Made by a program: the position numbers and the translations under genes
Notes under the pieces: generated by a model
The model's input: the letters and a program-made list of their open reading frames with translations, nothing else
The model's database searches: none
Told to the model about the DNA's origin: nothing
DNA from: Dasypus novemcinctus
Lineage: Eukaryota > Chordata > Mammalia > Cingulata > Dasypodidae
Assembly (NCBI RefSeq): GCF_030445035.2
Contig: NC_080677.1
Location: 155,435,169-155,499,168 of the forward strand
Direction: 5' to 3'
Length of the DNA stretch: 64,000 nt
Part shown: positions 25,621-37,944 of the stretch, one piece after another
Position numbering within the stretch: position 1 is the stretch's first letter
Layout of the letters: each line of letters begins with the position of its first letter

Positions 25621-25789
25621 AGGCAAAATATATACCTTTAAGTGAGGATTCTTTACTTCCAAGGGGGTTACTTTGATGGTTCCCTGTGAGAAATGCCTTC
25701 AGAGCTAGCTTATACTCTCTAACCCCAAGACTTCTAGAAAGTTCTGGAATTATGGAAGTGCTTAGGTCCTTTTCAAGACAATGCTTGTT

Positions 25790-25925
25790 TGATTGCATAT
25801 GCACAGATTCCTAGAATTATAATTGCTGGGTCAAAGATCATGACTGGTAATTGCCAAATTGTCCTCCAATTTCCATTCCCCCTAACTGGGTATGAGAGCA
25901 TCAGTTTCCCCCAGAAATAACTCTG
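25790..25925 (-). mobile_element. Old L1 fragment (reverse)
   Basis: AATTGCTGGGTCAAAG, AATTGCCAAATTGTCCTCCA and TATGAGAGCATCAGTTTCC match the reversed 3' UTR of old L1 elements. Confidence 0.7.
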
Positions 25926-26429
25926 GATATGAAGAATGGTGTGATTTTCGGTTAGTCGAGCAATTTTAAGTCATGGCCAGGCTCTTTTATCCCCCCAGGA
26001 GGTGGCAGAGGAGGAAGTTCCTGGGTGGTTACAGAAGACGAAGGTGTTCCACTTCTGTCCACACATGGTCAGCCCCAGCTTCAGCACCCCTCCACGTGGC
26101 TGCACACCATCCTCACAGGGGAGAAGTTGGTGGGGCAGTTTCTAAAACCCTGTGGATTTATTTCATTAACTAGTTCTTTAAGTCAAGGTATTACATACTC
26201 ATGGTAAAATATGTAAAGGGCCCTATGCACTGGTGGAGAGCTTGCTGGTTTTTACACATGTGCACACCCTGTGCCCACCTGCTCTGGACCCAGGACTTTC
26301 TCAGCACCCCCAAGCACTCCACACCGACCACCTACCTCCCAAATGTAACCAGTTCACTTGCTGTAACCTCACTTTCTATCCTCTCTCCTAGATGCATCCC
26401 TCATCCTAACTTCCTTCACTATAGACTGG

Positions 26430-28340
26430 TTTTGCCTGTCTTTTTAAGCTTTATATAAGTAAAATCCTAAAGCATGTACTCTTTCACATCTGGCATTTTC
26501 CACTCAATATTGTTTGTGAGGTTCATCCACGTTGTTGGATGAAATAGTAGCTTGTTCAGTTTTATTGCTGTGTATATTTCACTGTATTGCTCTACCACAA
26601 TTTAGTTATCCATTAACATGTTGGTGGATATTTGTTTGGTTTCCAGTTTGGAGCAATTCTTGTACAAGTCTTTCGGTGAACATAGGTATGCATTTCTATT
26701 GGGTATAGACTGAAGAGTAGAATTACTGGGTCATAGTGTCCATGTATGCTCAGATTTAAGAGATACTTCTAGCCTGTTTTCAAAAGTGGTTGTACCAATT
26801 CACACTACCTTGGCAGTGTCTGAGAGTTCCATGACTTCTGTCCTCACCAGTACTTTATATTGTCAACCTTTTAACATCTGAACCATTATGGTGCATGTGA
26901 ACAGATACATAATTGTGGTTTTAATGTGCATTTCCTCAATGACTAATGAGGTTGAACACCTTTTCATATGTTAATGGCCATTTAAATATTCTCTTCTGTT
27001 TTGTGCCTATTTGAGATTTTGCAGTATTGCCTTTTCCTTATTGATTTGTAGGAACTCTTTATATACTTTGGATATGAATCCTTTCTTGGAATACATATTG
27101 CAAATATTTTCTACTGTATGGCCTTCCTTTTCATTAACAGAAGTTTTCATTTTAAGGTAGCTCAAGTTACTTATTTTTAAGTCAATTGTGTGTGGGTGTG
27201 TTTAAGAAGGCTTTGTCAACCCAAAGTCAGCTCTTCTCCTATATTAGTTTTTAGAACTTTATTGATTTTATCTATCATATTTAGTTCTATGATCCATCTG
27301 GGAAAGATAGTGCTACTAGAATGAGGGAGAGGTCAACAGTCCTTTCTTCCTCATGTGAATATCTAGTGTGTCCAGGCATCATTTAGGGAAAAGAACATCC
27401 TTTCCCACTGCACTACAGCACCATCTTGCCACAAATCAAGTAATCAAGTGACCATATACATGGTAATCTATTTCTGGACTTCCTACTCTTTTCCTTTGAT
27501 CTATGTTTCTCATTTCAAACCAATAACACACTCTCCTAATACAGTAACTTTGTAATATAAACCTCATATTTGATCATATATATATTCCAGTTTTGTTCTT
27601 CTCTAAGACTACCTTTGCTATTCTTGGCCCTTTGCACTTGCACAAAAATTTAGAACCATGTTAATTTCCCCAAAAGTGGCTGGTGTTTCAAATGGAAGCA
27701 CCAAATCTATGTGTTAGTTTGCAGAAAATTGAAATCTTTATAATATTCGGTCTTCCAATGCATGAACTTGAGGTACACCTCCATTTATTTAGGCTTTCTT
27801 TAATTTCTCTCAATATTTTTGCAGTTATGAGTGGAGATCCTGAACATCTTTGCTAATTTTGTTCCTATTTATTCTACTTTTTAATGCTATTGTAAATGGC
27901 ATTTTAGCTTTAATTTTCCCATTGTTTGTTGCTATAAGTACAATGATTTCTTTAAATTGATCTCGAATCTAGAGACCTTGAAAGAGTCACTTATTTATTC
28001 TAATCATTTTGTCTCTATGTTCAGAATCATAACACCTGCCAAAACAGCAATATCATTTCTTGTAAATTTATTTATTTGTTTGTTATTGTTTTTCAAGCTT
28101 TATTGCACCAGCTAGGGTCTCTAATACCAACACGAATAGAAATGGTGATAGCTGACCTCTATTTTTTCTTCTTCATTTCAGGGTGAGGGCTTTTGATATT
28201 CCATTATTGAGTGGAACATTTGCTCGAGGTTCTTTTAGAGTTACCATTTAGCAGATTAAGAAAGTTCTCTTCTATTCCTAATTTGTTACTTATCACCAAT
28301 GGGTATTGAATTAAAATACTGTACATTGAGCTTATTTTTG
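26430..28340 (-). mobile_element. Old L1 (L1M type), 3' part, reverse
   Basis: About 1.9 kb of reverse L1 sequence: GGTTCATCCACGTTGTTGG, TTAGTTATCCATTAACATG, GAATTACTGGGTCATAGTGT, TTCCTTATTGATTTGTAGG and further landmarks in continuous order. It is riddled with stops and has no intact ORF2 domain. The left flank 26170-26430 may also be L1-derived. Confidence 0.8.
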
Positions 28341-30020
28341 CTTGTCTATTTACTCCCATGAGAATGCAGCACCTCTGGGTGCAAGAAGTTTTGTCTGCTT
28401 TGTTCTCTGTTGCTTCCCCCCATCCAGCATAGATAAGCAGAGGTGGTGGGAATTAAGTGAGAAATGCATGGGAAGCAGCAGACACAGCATCCAAAGCACA
28501 AGAGAACCTCAAAGCAGTGTAGCTGTGTTTACCATCTTTGTACAGCTGTGTTGTGGTGGGAGGCGACCTTTCTGCGGCTCACGTTTTGTCCAGGGATGGG
28601 CCTGGGGTTATCCGTCATCAATGGATACCCACAAGAATCACGAGACAGGGTGACTGAACCCCTCGGGCACGAGCACAACCTGACACTGGATCCTTGGCAG
28701 CCCCCTCCCATTGGCTGCTGCCCCACGGGCTTCCCAGGAAGGGCCCCCAGGACTCCTGCTCGGCAGGCTCCCACGGGATCACCAGGCACTGCCCATCCAC
28801 ATCCCGCAGACCCCCTGGAGCCCCGATTGGGACAGCAGATGGGCTGATTTATGGGGCCAGCCTGAGAGGAGACACCAGCAGGGAGAGGAACGGCCTCACG
28901 TGCTGTGAGGCGGGTGTTCCGTAAAGCGTTACGGGGTGAACTGAGCAGAGAGCCTCTGACACCAGCTGCTGCGGGATGTGCGCCTGACAAGGACAGCAGC
29001 GGGTCCGCAGCGCGTTCTTCCAGCAGCTGAGGAGGGGCCTGCACCCCTCGGAAGCACAGCCTTAGGCGAGATGGAGCACTGCTAATTGTTACTGTTGAAA
29101 CATCCGGAACCAGCCAGGGATGGAGTCACCACCCAAAGAGGCCATACTTGGTCTCTGAAGCACTAGGACATCAAGGACTTGCCAAGGTTCCGTTATCTTG
29201 CCGTTCTTACCCTATTGACTCAAAGGAGCAGCATCATTTAACTCACCTCAAAATAAACACGTGCCAGTCAGGAAAGGGGGCTGGGGAGAGTTCCGGAAAG
29301 TGCATTTACAATAAAAATCTATGCTGCCCTTCCTCTCAGTGGGCCAGCTTCTCAGTCTCAGAACCCCTGGCAGCTGGGGCCCGATGACTCTGTGGCAGGG
29401 ACTGTTTGTGACTTGCAGGGTGTTTACCAGCATCTCTTCCTCTCCCTATCAGCGGCCGGAAGTATCCACACCCCGGTTGTGACACCAAGAAAATGTCTCC
29501 AGACCTGCCAGATGTCCCCTGGGGGCAACCTCTCCCCCACTGAGGACCCTGCCCTAAAGTGAGCTGGGCATGAGAATCTTCTCCCCCCTCTGTCTTGAAC
29601 CCCGAGACTTTCTCAAGTGGTGAGCATCTCGCCAAGGTGAACAAAATTTGACATTTCCTTCTGCAGCCTGGCTTGGAAATGCAATCCAAACATTTTACCT
29701 GAGCTGGGTGAAAACCTGGCCCAGCCAAGGCCATTTTTTCATCCTTTACATGGAAACTTTCTAAAGGACTTTCCAAGCATATCCTGACTACATATGATTT
29801 TTGCCTTATGCTCTAGCTTTGGCCCCTAACCACAAAATAGGGTGCTGCTCCATGGTAATAACCTTCTGCCTCTATTGAGATGACAAGAAAGACACAGAAT
29901 TCAAGATAACTTCAAAATAGAGACAGGGTCATTGGCATTTTAGAGAGGGTAGGAGTAAAGAATTAATTGAGGAGTGACAGCATAGCATCAAGGATATGTT
30001 CCATGTGAACCGTGTATGGG
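28341..30020. other. Intergenic, no gene seen
   Basis: GC-moderate unique sequence. Overlapping frames at 28529-29044 (minus) and 28464-28847 (plus) have no recognisable protein features. Confidence 0.5.
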
Positions 30021-30021
30021 T

Positions 30022-30412
30022 AAAGGTTAAGCTGCTATAACAAGGAAACAAAAACAACAACAGTGCCTTAAGGAAGCCAGGTGCTTATTTCTCACTCATG
30101 TAACACTTCACAAATTAGGGGACTGGCTCTGCTGGGTACATTGGAGCTTTGCCACTCACTGGCAAGGCCCCGAATGCCTTTCTTTGTGGTACTCAACTGT
30201 CTCCTTGGGTGATGCCCATGGCTGCATGGCTGAAGCCAGGTCACGAGCATGTCATGGGAAGGGAAAAAAATGAGAGTCCAGGGCACCAATTCTTCTTGAG
30301 CAATCAAGGCAGAAATGGCCCTTCTCCCTCTGTCTGCTCTCCACTGGTGGGAATCTAGTTGTGTGGGCACACCCAGCCACAGGAGGCTTGGGTGGTGTAG
30401 GCTCTTACTTGT
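30022..30412 (-). mobile_element. MLT1-like LTR (reverse)
   Basis: Begins AAGGTTAAGCTGCTATAACA, includes TTATTTCTCACTCATGTAAC and CCCATGGCTGCATGG, and ends near ACCCAGCCACAGGAGGC, consistent with a reversed MaLR LTR. Diverged. Confidence 0.55.
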
Positions 30413-30664
30413 GATCATGCACCTGGGGTGGGGCGGTGGGGGAGCAGGTGTGGGGAAGAGACCAGCCTTTGACTGAACTAGGAATGCAAACTCAAAATTC
30501 TGAAGGAGCCCATCACCCTGCAGAAAAGGACAAATGTGCTTTTTAATCATCACTCTAGATCGTATATGCTCTCCCCAAACTTTCAATGTGTTCCTGATTT
30601 GGGATCAAAGACAAAAAGATACTACTGCTTCTCCTTGGAGGAAGTGATGCTTAAGCCATCAGAG

Positions 30665-30848
30665 CAGGGGTTCTTAGCAACAGGTCCATGAGTTCAAACT
30701 TCAGAAAAATGTTCTTGTGGGGACGTGTTGCTGCAGGTGTGATCTATTTATTAAATAATACACAGTATAGTGTGGACTTAGTAAGGGGTCTGTGGTCTTT
30801 ACCTGCCTGGCAAAGGGGTCTGTGGAACAAAAAGGTTAAGAACCCCTG
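30665..30848 (+). mobile_element. Complete short hAT (MITE) with 8-bp target duplication
   Basis: 184 bp with inverted ends CAGGGGTTCTTA and TTAAGAACCCCTG. Flanking 8-mers CATCAGAG (30657-30664) and CATTAGAG (30849-30856) form a target duplication with one mismatch. The size, ends and 8-bp duplication are typical of non-autonomous hAT-Charlie elements. Confidence 0.9.
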
Positions 30849-30856
30849 CATTAGAG

Positions 30857-32713
30857 CGTAGAGGTCCCTTGTGAGGAGCAGAGGGTGGGTTTCTCGTCTT
30901 TGGTGGACACTTAGGTCCTCACTTGCAACACTGGGGACCTTGCTGAGGGGTATGAGACCTGCAGTGGGAACAACAATGCCCCCACCCCAGCATTTTTCCT
31001 ACTCCACTGAAGAGCTTCTGGGCTGGGGAAATTACTCTCTTAACCTCTCCCTGGGGTCTGAGCTAAGTGTGCATAACCAAAAGGCAAGCAGAAAAGAATC
31101 ATGTAGTGAAAAGAGCCAAAGGGCGTCACTGGCCCTTCTTTTCTGGTCCAAGTGCCATGGCGAAGTCCTGAAACCTGTGCCTGGGCAGGACTGGGGCAGA
31201 AGCCCTTGGGAGCCCCTCCCCATACTCGCCTCTCGGGAAGAGCTGGGAAAGAGTTGACCAAAGGCCGGAGTGGGCAGAGGTCAGAAGAGAGGTGAGGAAG
31301 AAGGAAGGAGTAGAACCTAAAGGCCCAAAGAGAAAGCCAAGGGCTGCTGGCCTTGGCCCTGGGCTGGCATTTCCCATGGGGAAAGCTGACCCCAAGTCAA
31401 CCCACAGCCAGGACTGGCCTAGGCCCAGGTAAAGTAAGATGGCGGCCCACCTAGCTCCCTTTCCGTAGGGCTGGCCCCTCACCCCTGTCGCCTGCTGGAG
31501 GAAGCATCTTAGGGGACAGTGGAACGAGGACTCCAGCCAAGGTGCACCACTCAGCACAGGCCAGGTGTTTGGGAAGCGGTGGCTTGACTGAGGAGGCCTG
31601 GCAGGGCCAGCACCTCTGTGGACAGGAGGAGACTGGCTGTCGGCTCCTACTCCCCATGGAAAGCCTGGTCACCAGGTGCCCATGACCCGACGACCTGGAG
31701 GGCGTCTCATGCCTGTGGAATGGTCGTGGTTCTGTGAGAGGCTTTCCCACGGGGCAGCTGTGACTGCACGCTCGCCTGGGAGAGTTTTTACAAAAACACT
31801 GATGTCCGGAGATGCTGATGGACTCGGTCTACGGCAGGGTGCAGGCATCAGTCTCATCGCCCCAGCCAGGGTGGAGAGCCCCGACTTCCAGGACCTCAAG
31901 TGATCATCCTGGTTGGGTGCGGACACAGTGGGGCATTCTATAGATAAGGGGAGCATCTCAAAAGGGAGATGGTTTGCTTAAGATCATGTGTAGACCCATC
32001 GGTAGATTCTTATCCAGAAACATCAGTAATTGCCTCTCAGTGAAAAAAGACAATATATTCTTTCAATGAACTTGTGGGCTGTCCCTTGCCCATGTGGTCT
32101 CTAGAGATCATGCGGTTTAATTTTACTTTCAGAAAAGTTACTGAAGGGAGGCCTGCATTTTCCAGGAACCAGACTTGGAGCTCTGGGGCAGGAGACCAAG
32201 AGCCATCAGCAGGTCGGTACCACACTTCTGGGTCCCCCAGAAAGCTCAGCCATTAAACATTGTTTCCCCACTTTTTTTCTCACCTGGTACAACACGGGGG
32301 TGCTTGCTGGAGCCCCATACTCCCTCTGCCTCAGGGAACCCGACTCTCCCACCTCTGCCCTCTGCCGCTCACTGCCACCTTCCCCAAGAAAGCATCACCC
32401 CAGAGCCTGAAGGCAAGTGGTTTCCGCAGAGCCGGGAACTCAGAACACAAGCCAAGCTTGCCCTGGGATCTCCTACTCGAGACTTCTTGCACCCTGCAGA
32501 GGACATGTACGCACAACTGCGAGAATAATTTTATGTAGGAGGAAGAAGAGCTGATGCTGCAACAAGACCCTTGTAGGGGTTGGGGCTCCCAGGTAAACAG
32601 GGGGCTCTTTTCACAATTGCCTGAGGATGTTTCAACCTGGCGTCTGCTGGTATGGGGATGGGGAGAAGGTTAGGCTAAGGGATGCTGTCGCCTTTGGACA
32701 GCCTGGCACTGAG
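30857..32713. other. Intergenic, no gene seen
   Basis: Unique sequence; open frames at 31126-31557 (minus) and 30871-31257 (plus) overlap each other and are unsupported. Confidence 0.5.
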
Positions 32714-33085
32714 CACATGCACTGCCACCCATGTGGCACAAAACACACAACATACCCAACACAGCATATGCACGCATGACACACAGGCCACTCATGCACA
32801 CACAGCACAAATGTGCATGCACTCACACAACACATCACCTATATACAGCACATGCATTCACAACACACAGCACAAAGACACATGCACACACAAGCTGCAC
32901 AGCATACGTAAGCACAACAAATGTACACAAACACCCAGCACACATACACACAATACACACAGCACACATACACATAAGATGTACAACAAAGATGCATATG
33001 TGCACACCACATGACATACATGCACACACAACACACACAACTGCACATGCAACCACACACACAATATGCACACACGATCTACAGC
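32714..33085. repeat. Degenerate CA-rich tract
   Basis: About 370 bases of interrupted ACACA/CACAT/GCACACA sequence. It produces spurious Thr/His-rich frames on the plus strand and Cys/Val-rich frames on the minus strand. Probably an old expanded and mutated CA/CACATG satellite. Confidence 0.85.
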
Positions 33086-33132
33086 ACCCAAGCTACTTCT
33101 GGGGGCGCTCACTGAGCACTTCTAGTAACCAG

Positions 33133-33148
33133 TCAGCAGGGGGCAGCA
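33133..33148 (+). promoter_or_regulatory. CTCF-like binding motif (forward)
   Basis: TCAGCAGGGGGCAGCA closely fits the CTCF core consensus (CCASYAGRKGGCRS). Sequence match only. Confidence 0.45.
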
Positions 33149-33204
33149 TTGCAAAGGCTTTGTAGAAGGAGGTCGCTGCGTCCAGAGGACAAGCAGGGAG
33201 GACA

Positions 33205-33305
33205 ATCGATTTACCAGCCTGCTTGGGGTGCCCACTACATGCCAGGCACTGTGCTCAGGGCTTCAGGGGCCAGAATGAGGTAAACAGAAATGCCTCCTCC
33301 TTCCA
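33205..33305 (-). repeat. L2 3' end (reverse)
   Basis: CCCACTACATGCCAGGCACT, then GTGCTCAGGGCTTCAGGGGC and GAGGTAAACAG, the usual reversed L2 terminus. Confidence 0.65.
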
Positions 33306-33527
33306 GGCAAAGCTTCAGGGGACCGCTCTCGAGAGCTGGGCTCTGCAAGCTGGGGGTGGCTGCCCCAGGAACAGAGAGCTCTTGCTTTAGACCTGCTCTG
33401 CCACGAGCTGGACTGGGGAGGTGAGGCAAGCAGCTTCCAGTCCTCTCTCTTTCTGTAACGCGAAGTGGTTGGTAGATCAGGAGGAACACAGAGTGAATAC
33501 AGAGTGAGCTCCCTTGGGTAACGAGAA

Positions 33528-33768
33528 ATTCGCTAGCAGTGCCATTTAAAAAGTAAGAAGAAACAGATGAAATCAAGTGTTGTAAGACGTTCTTTAACTC
33601 AATGTATTCCAAATATTATTATTTCAATCGGCAAGATTAAAAATTACAGAGACATTTTTACACTCCTTTCGTGGGTGAAGCTTTGAAATCGGCGTGTTTC
33701 AGGCTCACAGTACATGGCAATTTGAACCAGCCACACGTGCCTGTGGCTCCCATGCGGGACAGCCTGAC
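33528..33768 (+). mobile_element. hAT-Charlie-type element (copy 2)
   Basis: Landmarks shared with the copies at 21.1 and 51.4 kb: AAAAGTAAGAAGAAACAG, CCAAATATTATTATTTCAAT, GAAGCTTTGAAATCGGCGTG and a terminal GGGACAG. The 5' end is worn. Confidence 0.7.
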
Positions 33769-33770
33769 AC

Positions 33771-35380
33771 GGGAGCGCGGTCTGCAGTCCTTGCAGCCCC
33801 CTGGGACCTTATTTTACAATATCACTGTCCCAAATAATAAACAGTAAATGAAATCAGTACCAGGAACCACAGTGTGAATTCCCTTGTGCCTGAAATCCTG
33901 GGGCTACTGTTAACCCTGCCCATTTCTTTCTCTGCTCTTCCTATATACACACACACAGTTTGGGCGCCTGAATTTAGAGGCATCTCAGAGGACACTGTTA
34001 TTAAAAAATAATAAAATCCCAGGGTTGATAGAAGAGAAATCCAGACTCTTCTGCCTTTTTCCTGGCTGGACTCTCTGCTCACTTCCCCTGCACCCCATGA
34101 TTTTTCCTCATTTCCAAGGTCTGAGGCCTGAGAATACTCAGGAAATGTTCCGTGGCTTTGGCTTCTCTGAGCCCACGCATGCGGGTGGAGACACCAAGCT
34201 TTCCTAAGAAGCAGGAGGCCGGCTGGCGGGGCTCTCGAGGCAGACATTAGCTGGATTACGCTGTGGAGTGACGGAACCTGCCTTCTCCTCTGGAGGGTGC
34301 CACCGTGGCCTCTTCAAGGTGGCTGGCCATCCAGCCACCCTGGGTAAGCTCGTTCAGGACAAAGGCGGTCAGCGAGGCCCGGGGGGTTTGCCTCCCCATG
34401 AAAGTGAACAGGAAGTACTGTGCACAAGGTATTCTTATTTCTTTTATTCTGGCAATTGCCCCATGAGGTGGAAAGGGGCAAAAACGACATCACTGTGCCC
34501 TGTTTGAGCGAGGCAGTCTTGGGCAGGAAGAGGTTAAGGGACTTTCCTGAGACCCCTGGGTGAATCGCTGCATCTAATGTGGAGAAATCTGGACTCCAGA
34601 CCCTGCCCTCTCTCCCAAGCCACTGGCAAGATGCTCCCTGAGACACTCAAGCCTCATTCATTCCCACGACAATCTACAAATTGTAACTCCCGTGAGTGCC
34701 GGCGGTGACGGCCCCTGGAGCCTTCGGAGGCTTCCGAGGCTGAGCTCATTTGAAAACAGGTGTTGAGTGTGCTAAAGAAGCGAGCTTTGTGCCGGCTTAT
34801 CAAAATTCTGCCAGGGTGCGCTCCAGACACACCACTGGGGGTCAGAGGGTTCGGGGTCCCTGGAGCGATTGTCCCCCTCCCCAGGGGTCCACCCTGCTGT
34901 GAGGTTCCTGAGCTGCCCCAGGGGCTGCCAGCGCTAGGACAGGTGGGCTGTGAGCGACGGCCTCACCTCTGCGCGGAGGTCTCTGCCCCACCCTCTGCGG
35001 GAGCCACACCTGGGCGGCTCATCGATGCACGGAGGTGGCCAAGCCCAGGAGGTCACTGGCCTGAGGGCTGAGGCCTCTCCGTGTGGCTCACCAGGTGTCC
35101 ACGGGGGTGACCGGCTGTGCTCCTGCCAGCGGACTGGGGGTGGCTCCGCAGGAACCTACTGGCCGGCCCCCCCACCTGACGGCGTGGTAATGTCGATTGA
35201 ACACGCGTCGTGCGCCAGGCGCCACGCCAAGCCCTTCGCAGGCATCTCATTTAATCTTCACAGTGGCCCGAGTCACCAGCAAATGACACCGTTGGGACGC
35301 GCAGCTCCGAGAGGCTCTAAGCTCACCGCTGCTTCCAACAAAGGGCATGTGCGTTAGCTGCACATTTTCGCAAAAAGAAG
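33771..35380. other. Intergenic; reverse MIR pieces near 34.43-34.64 and 35.18-35.34 kb
   Basis: Unique sequence plus two degraded reverse MIR copies (GGTTAAGGGACTTTCCTGAG near 34535; CTCATTTAATCTTCACAGTG near 35250). GC content climbs toward the right. No supported gene. Confidence 0.5.
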
Positions 35381-35384
35381 TCGC

Positions 35385-35770
35385 GGTCCGGGAGCAGACC
35401 CTCTTAAAAGTCGTTCTTGCCCAGCCCGCGGCGGTAGGACACCTGCCCTGAGCGCTGCAGGTGGGCAGGTGCGCGGGCCCTGCTGAGCCGCCGGCCCTCG
35501 CTGCACCTGCTGGACGGGGCGGGGCGGACGCCGGCCTTCGCGTGAGCCGAGGCCGCCCCCTAGCGGTCAACGGCGGCCGCGGGCCTGCTCTGCTCGGAGG
35601 CGCCTCTGTCCCGGGAGGGCAGGCCCTTGCCGAGGGGCACGCGGGACTCGAGCCCCGGCCACTGCCCAGGGGCCTCCCCGCGGGGCGCGGCCAGGCCCCT
35701 GCGTGAACGGACCCCGGAGAGCCGCGTGCTGGCGGGGCTGCCCTCGGCCTGCAGCCGGCTCCCCTCCACC
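35385..35770. promoter_or_regulatory. CpG-island-like segment
   Basis: About 390 bases of very GC-rich sequence with dozens of CpGs, including a GCGGCCGC site (35573-35580) and GGGGCGGGGCGG boxes (Sp1-like). CpG-rich DNA of this kind usually marks a promoter, but no coding gene is visible beside it. The frames through it (35247-35924 minus, 225 codons) look like by-products of the lack of AT-rich stops. Confidence 0.6.
35552..35567 (-). promoter_or_regulatory. CTCF-like binding motif (reverse)
   Basis: GCCGCCCCCTAGCGGT on the plus strand reads as a CTCF core on the minus strand (ACCGCTAGGGGGCGGC). It lies within the CpG-rich segment. Sequence match only. Confidence 0.45.
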
Positions 35771-35934
35771 ACGAGGCTGTTTTCCTGCACAGGACACATT
35801 GCTGCCGAAGGTCGTCCTGGGAGCCAGTTACCCCGCTGGCTAATGACAAGTGTTGACACGTGACTGGACTGGCAACTTGGACTCCACGCACTCCGAATAT
35901 AGCTCCTTTTCTCTCCCATGCCACCCTCCCTTTA

Positions 35935-36344
35935 TTTTATTTTTTTTTTAATGTGATATTACATGACATTTAATTTTTTTTTTAAAGATTTATTTATTTA
36001 TTTAATTTCCCCCCCCTCCCCTGGTTGTCTGTTCTTGGTGTCTATTTGCTGCGTCTTGTTTCTTTGTCCGCTTCTGTTGTCGTCAGGGGCACGGGAAGTG
36101 TGGGCGGCGCCATTCCTGGGCAGGCTGCTCTTTCTTTTCACGCTGGGCGGCTTTCCTCACGGGCGCACTCCTTGCGCGTGGGGCTCCCCCACGCGGGGGA
36201 CACCCTTGCGTGGCACGGCACTCCTTGCGCGCATCAGCACTGCGCATGGCCAGCTCCACACGGGTCAAGGAGGCCCGGGGTTTGAACCGCAGACCTCCCA
36301 TATGGTAAACGGACGCCCTAACCACTGGGCCAAAGTCCGTTTCC
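35935..36344 (-). mobile_element. DAS-type SINE, full length with perfect target duplication
   Basis: Reverse copy: T-rich tail at left, head ending at ACGGACTTTGGCCCAG (minus strand). Perfect 14-bp duplication CCACCCTCCCTTTA at 35921-35934 and 36345-36358. The tail region is unusually long and T-rich (35935-36005). Confidence 0.95.
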
Positions 36345-36358
36345 CCACCCTCCCTTTA

Positions 36359-36814
36359 GAAGCCAAGTCTGTCCAGAGAAATCATTCTCCATGCCGAGGA
36401 CCAAGGGACTTTAGAAGAATATGTGAATCTACAAAAAAAAAAAAAGCAGAGGAAACCTCAGATGATTTTTATCCTTGGAAACACAGGAGGAAACGTCCAG
36501 GTTGAATCTGACCTGCAAGTAGACAGGGTGGTGGTGGGGTGAGTGGTGAGAGAGCTCCCACGGCTGAAGGCCGGGGGCATCTAGCACGGCTGTTTTCAAT
36601 CTAGGCACAGGGTCAGGTGGCTGGGGCTGGGGGGCGGAGGTGGCAGCAAGGGACAATCCCTTGAACACAGGCCTTCTCCGGGAGCATCTTGCTATATCTA
36701 AAGGCCCTGATGTGAGGCACTTGCAAGTCAGAAACTTCATGGATATCCTAAGAGCATCCAAGTCTTCCTGCGAATTAGTAGCACATATCTGGAATTTTAA
36801 ATTAATCACCCCTT
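36359..36814. other. Intergenic, no gene seen
   Basis: Short unique interval with an A-run near 36435. Confidence 0.5.
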
Positions 36815-37232
36815 GTGTCAGTCAGCAGCTCTTGCCATTGTTGTGCTGTGTAACAAAATCGCAAACATTTCAGGGACACACCACAGTAAGCATTTGTTTC
36901 TCACTCACACATCTGTGGTTTGGCTGGGGTAACCCAACTTCAAGCTACGCATCCTCAGCTTGTCTCCCCGCTGAGTGTCACTCATTTGTCCCTAAAACGA
37001 GGACCTGAAACCGCGACACACTCTTCTCATAGCAATGGAAGAAGCACAGGAGGCAGGCTCAGCCAGGGGGCATGCCCCAAGCCTTTGCTCACCTCGCACC
37101 TGCTCACGTACCGTCACCCAAAGCAAGCCACGTAGCCCAGCCAAAAGTCAAAGGGAGAAGATGCATATACTCTGCTCTTAGTATGTGTGTTGGGTGGGGA
37201 GCAGGGCGTGGAGAGCAAATGCTTGTTAGACA
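36815..37232 (-). mobile_element. ERVL/MaLR-type LTR (reverse)
   Basis: Starts TTGTGCTGTGTAACAAAATC and AGCATTTGTTTCTCACTCAC, and near the other end has CCCAGCCAAAAGTCAAAGGG and GAGAGCAAATGCTTG, typical of a reversed mammalian LTR. Boundaries approximate. Confidence 0.55.
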
Positions 37233-37944
37233 GTAATCCAAACAATCACACATCTTCAGACCCGAATGTTCCTTTGAACTAATCAGTGGGTGGAAGATAA
37301 CAGAGATATGGCACAGGCAAGGGCTAGCTAAGACACCTGCCCTGGGCAAACAACTTCCGCTTTCACAAGAAGATGTCTCTCTCCCTGGTATGTGATGCCA
37401 GGTTGATGCCAGGGTTCTAGGACTGAAGAATTCCCTGGATTAGGAGAAAATGGAAACTCCTGGTAGGTGCCATTCACTGGAAATACCCAAACTTAGTAAA
37501 GGGCTCTGTAGTAAATGAACTAGCACATTTTGCAAAACGATGGCTTATTTTTCTTCATGGTACAAACTTACACGAGCAGGATGAATCTGAAACAGCTACA
37601 ACATGGGCACAATTAATAACCCTGACAGAATTCCTTGAGAGGGACAGATCTCTATTATGAAGGCAGACATTTAAAAATATTGGGCATGATTCAAGCACAG
37701 CATTCTAACTTCTTGCATTCACAGCTTCCCAGCGCAGAAATAACTCTCTTTGCAGCTTCCCTTTGTTCTTCCAGAGTTGAAGACAAAAAGCAGGGACCCT
37801 ATGGCAAAATTATGAAGCTGCCAGAATGAATCTTTCTAGTTCTCAGTCTACCATTTCTTCTTCTTTCCCCAATAGCAATCACAAGTTTTCCCTTTAGAAA
37901 CTTAAGTGCTTACTCAGGGTTGGGTCAAACTTCCCAAATAAGGT
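37233..37944. other. Intergenic, no gene seen
   Basis: AT-moderate unique sequence with no supported gene. Confidence 0.5.

Noticed and set aside
32714..33085. CRISPR-like or other ordered repeat array
   Set aside because: No regular repeat-spacer spacing; simple CA-type sequence in a mammalian genome.
32682..33165. Thr/His-rich plus-strand and Cys/Val-rich minus-strand frames
   Set aside because: By-products of the CA-rich low-complexity tract.
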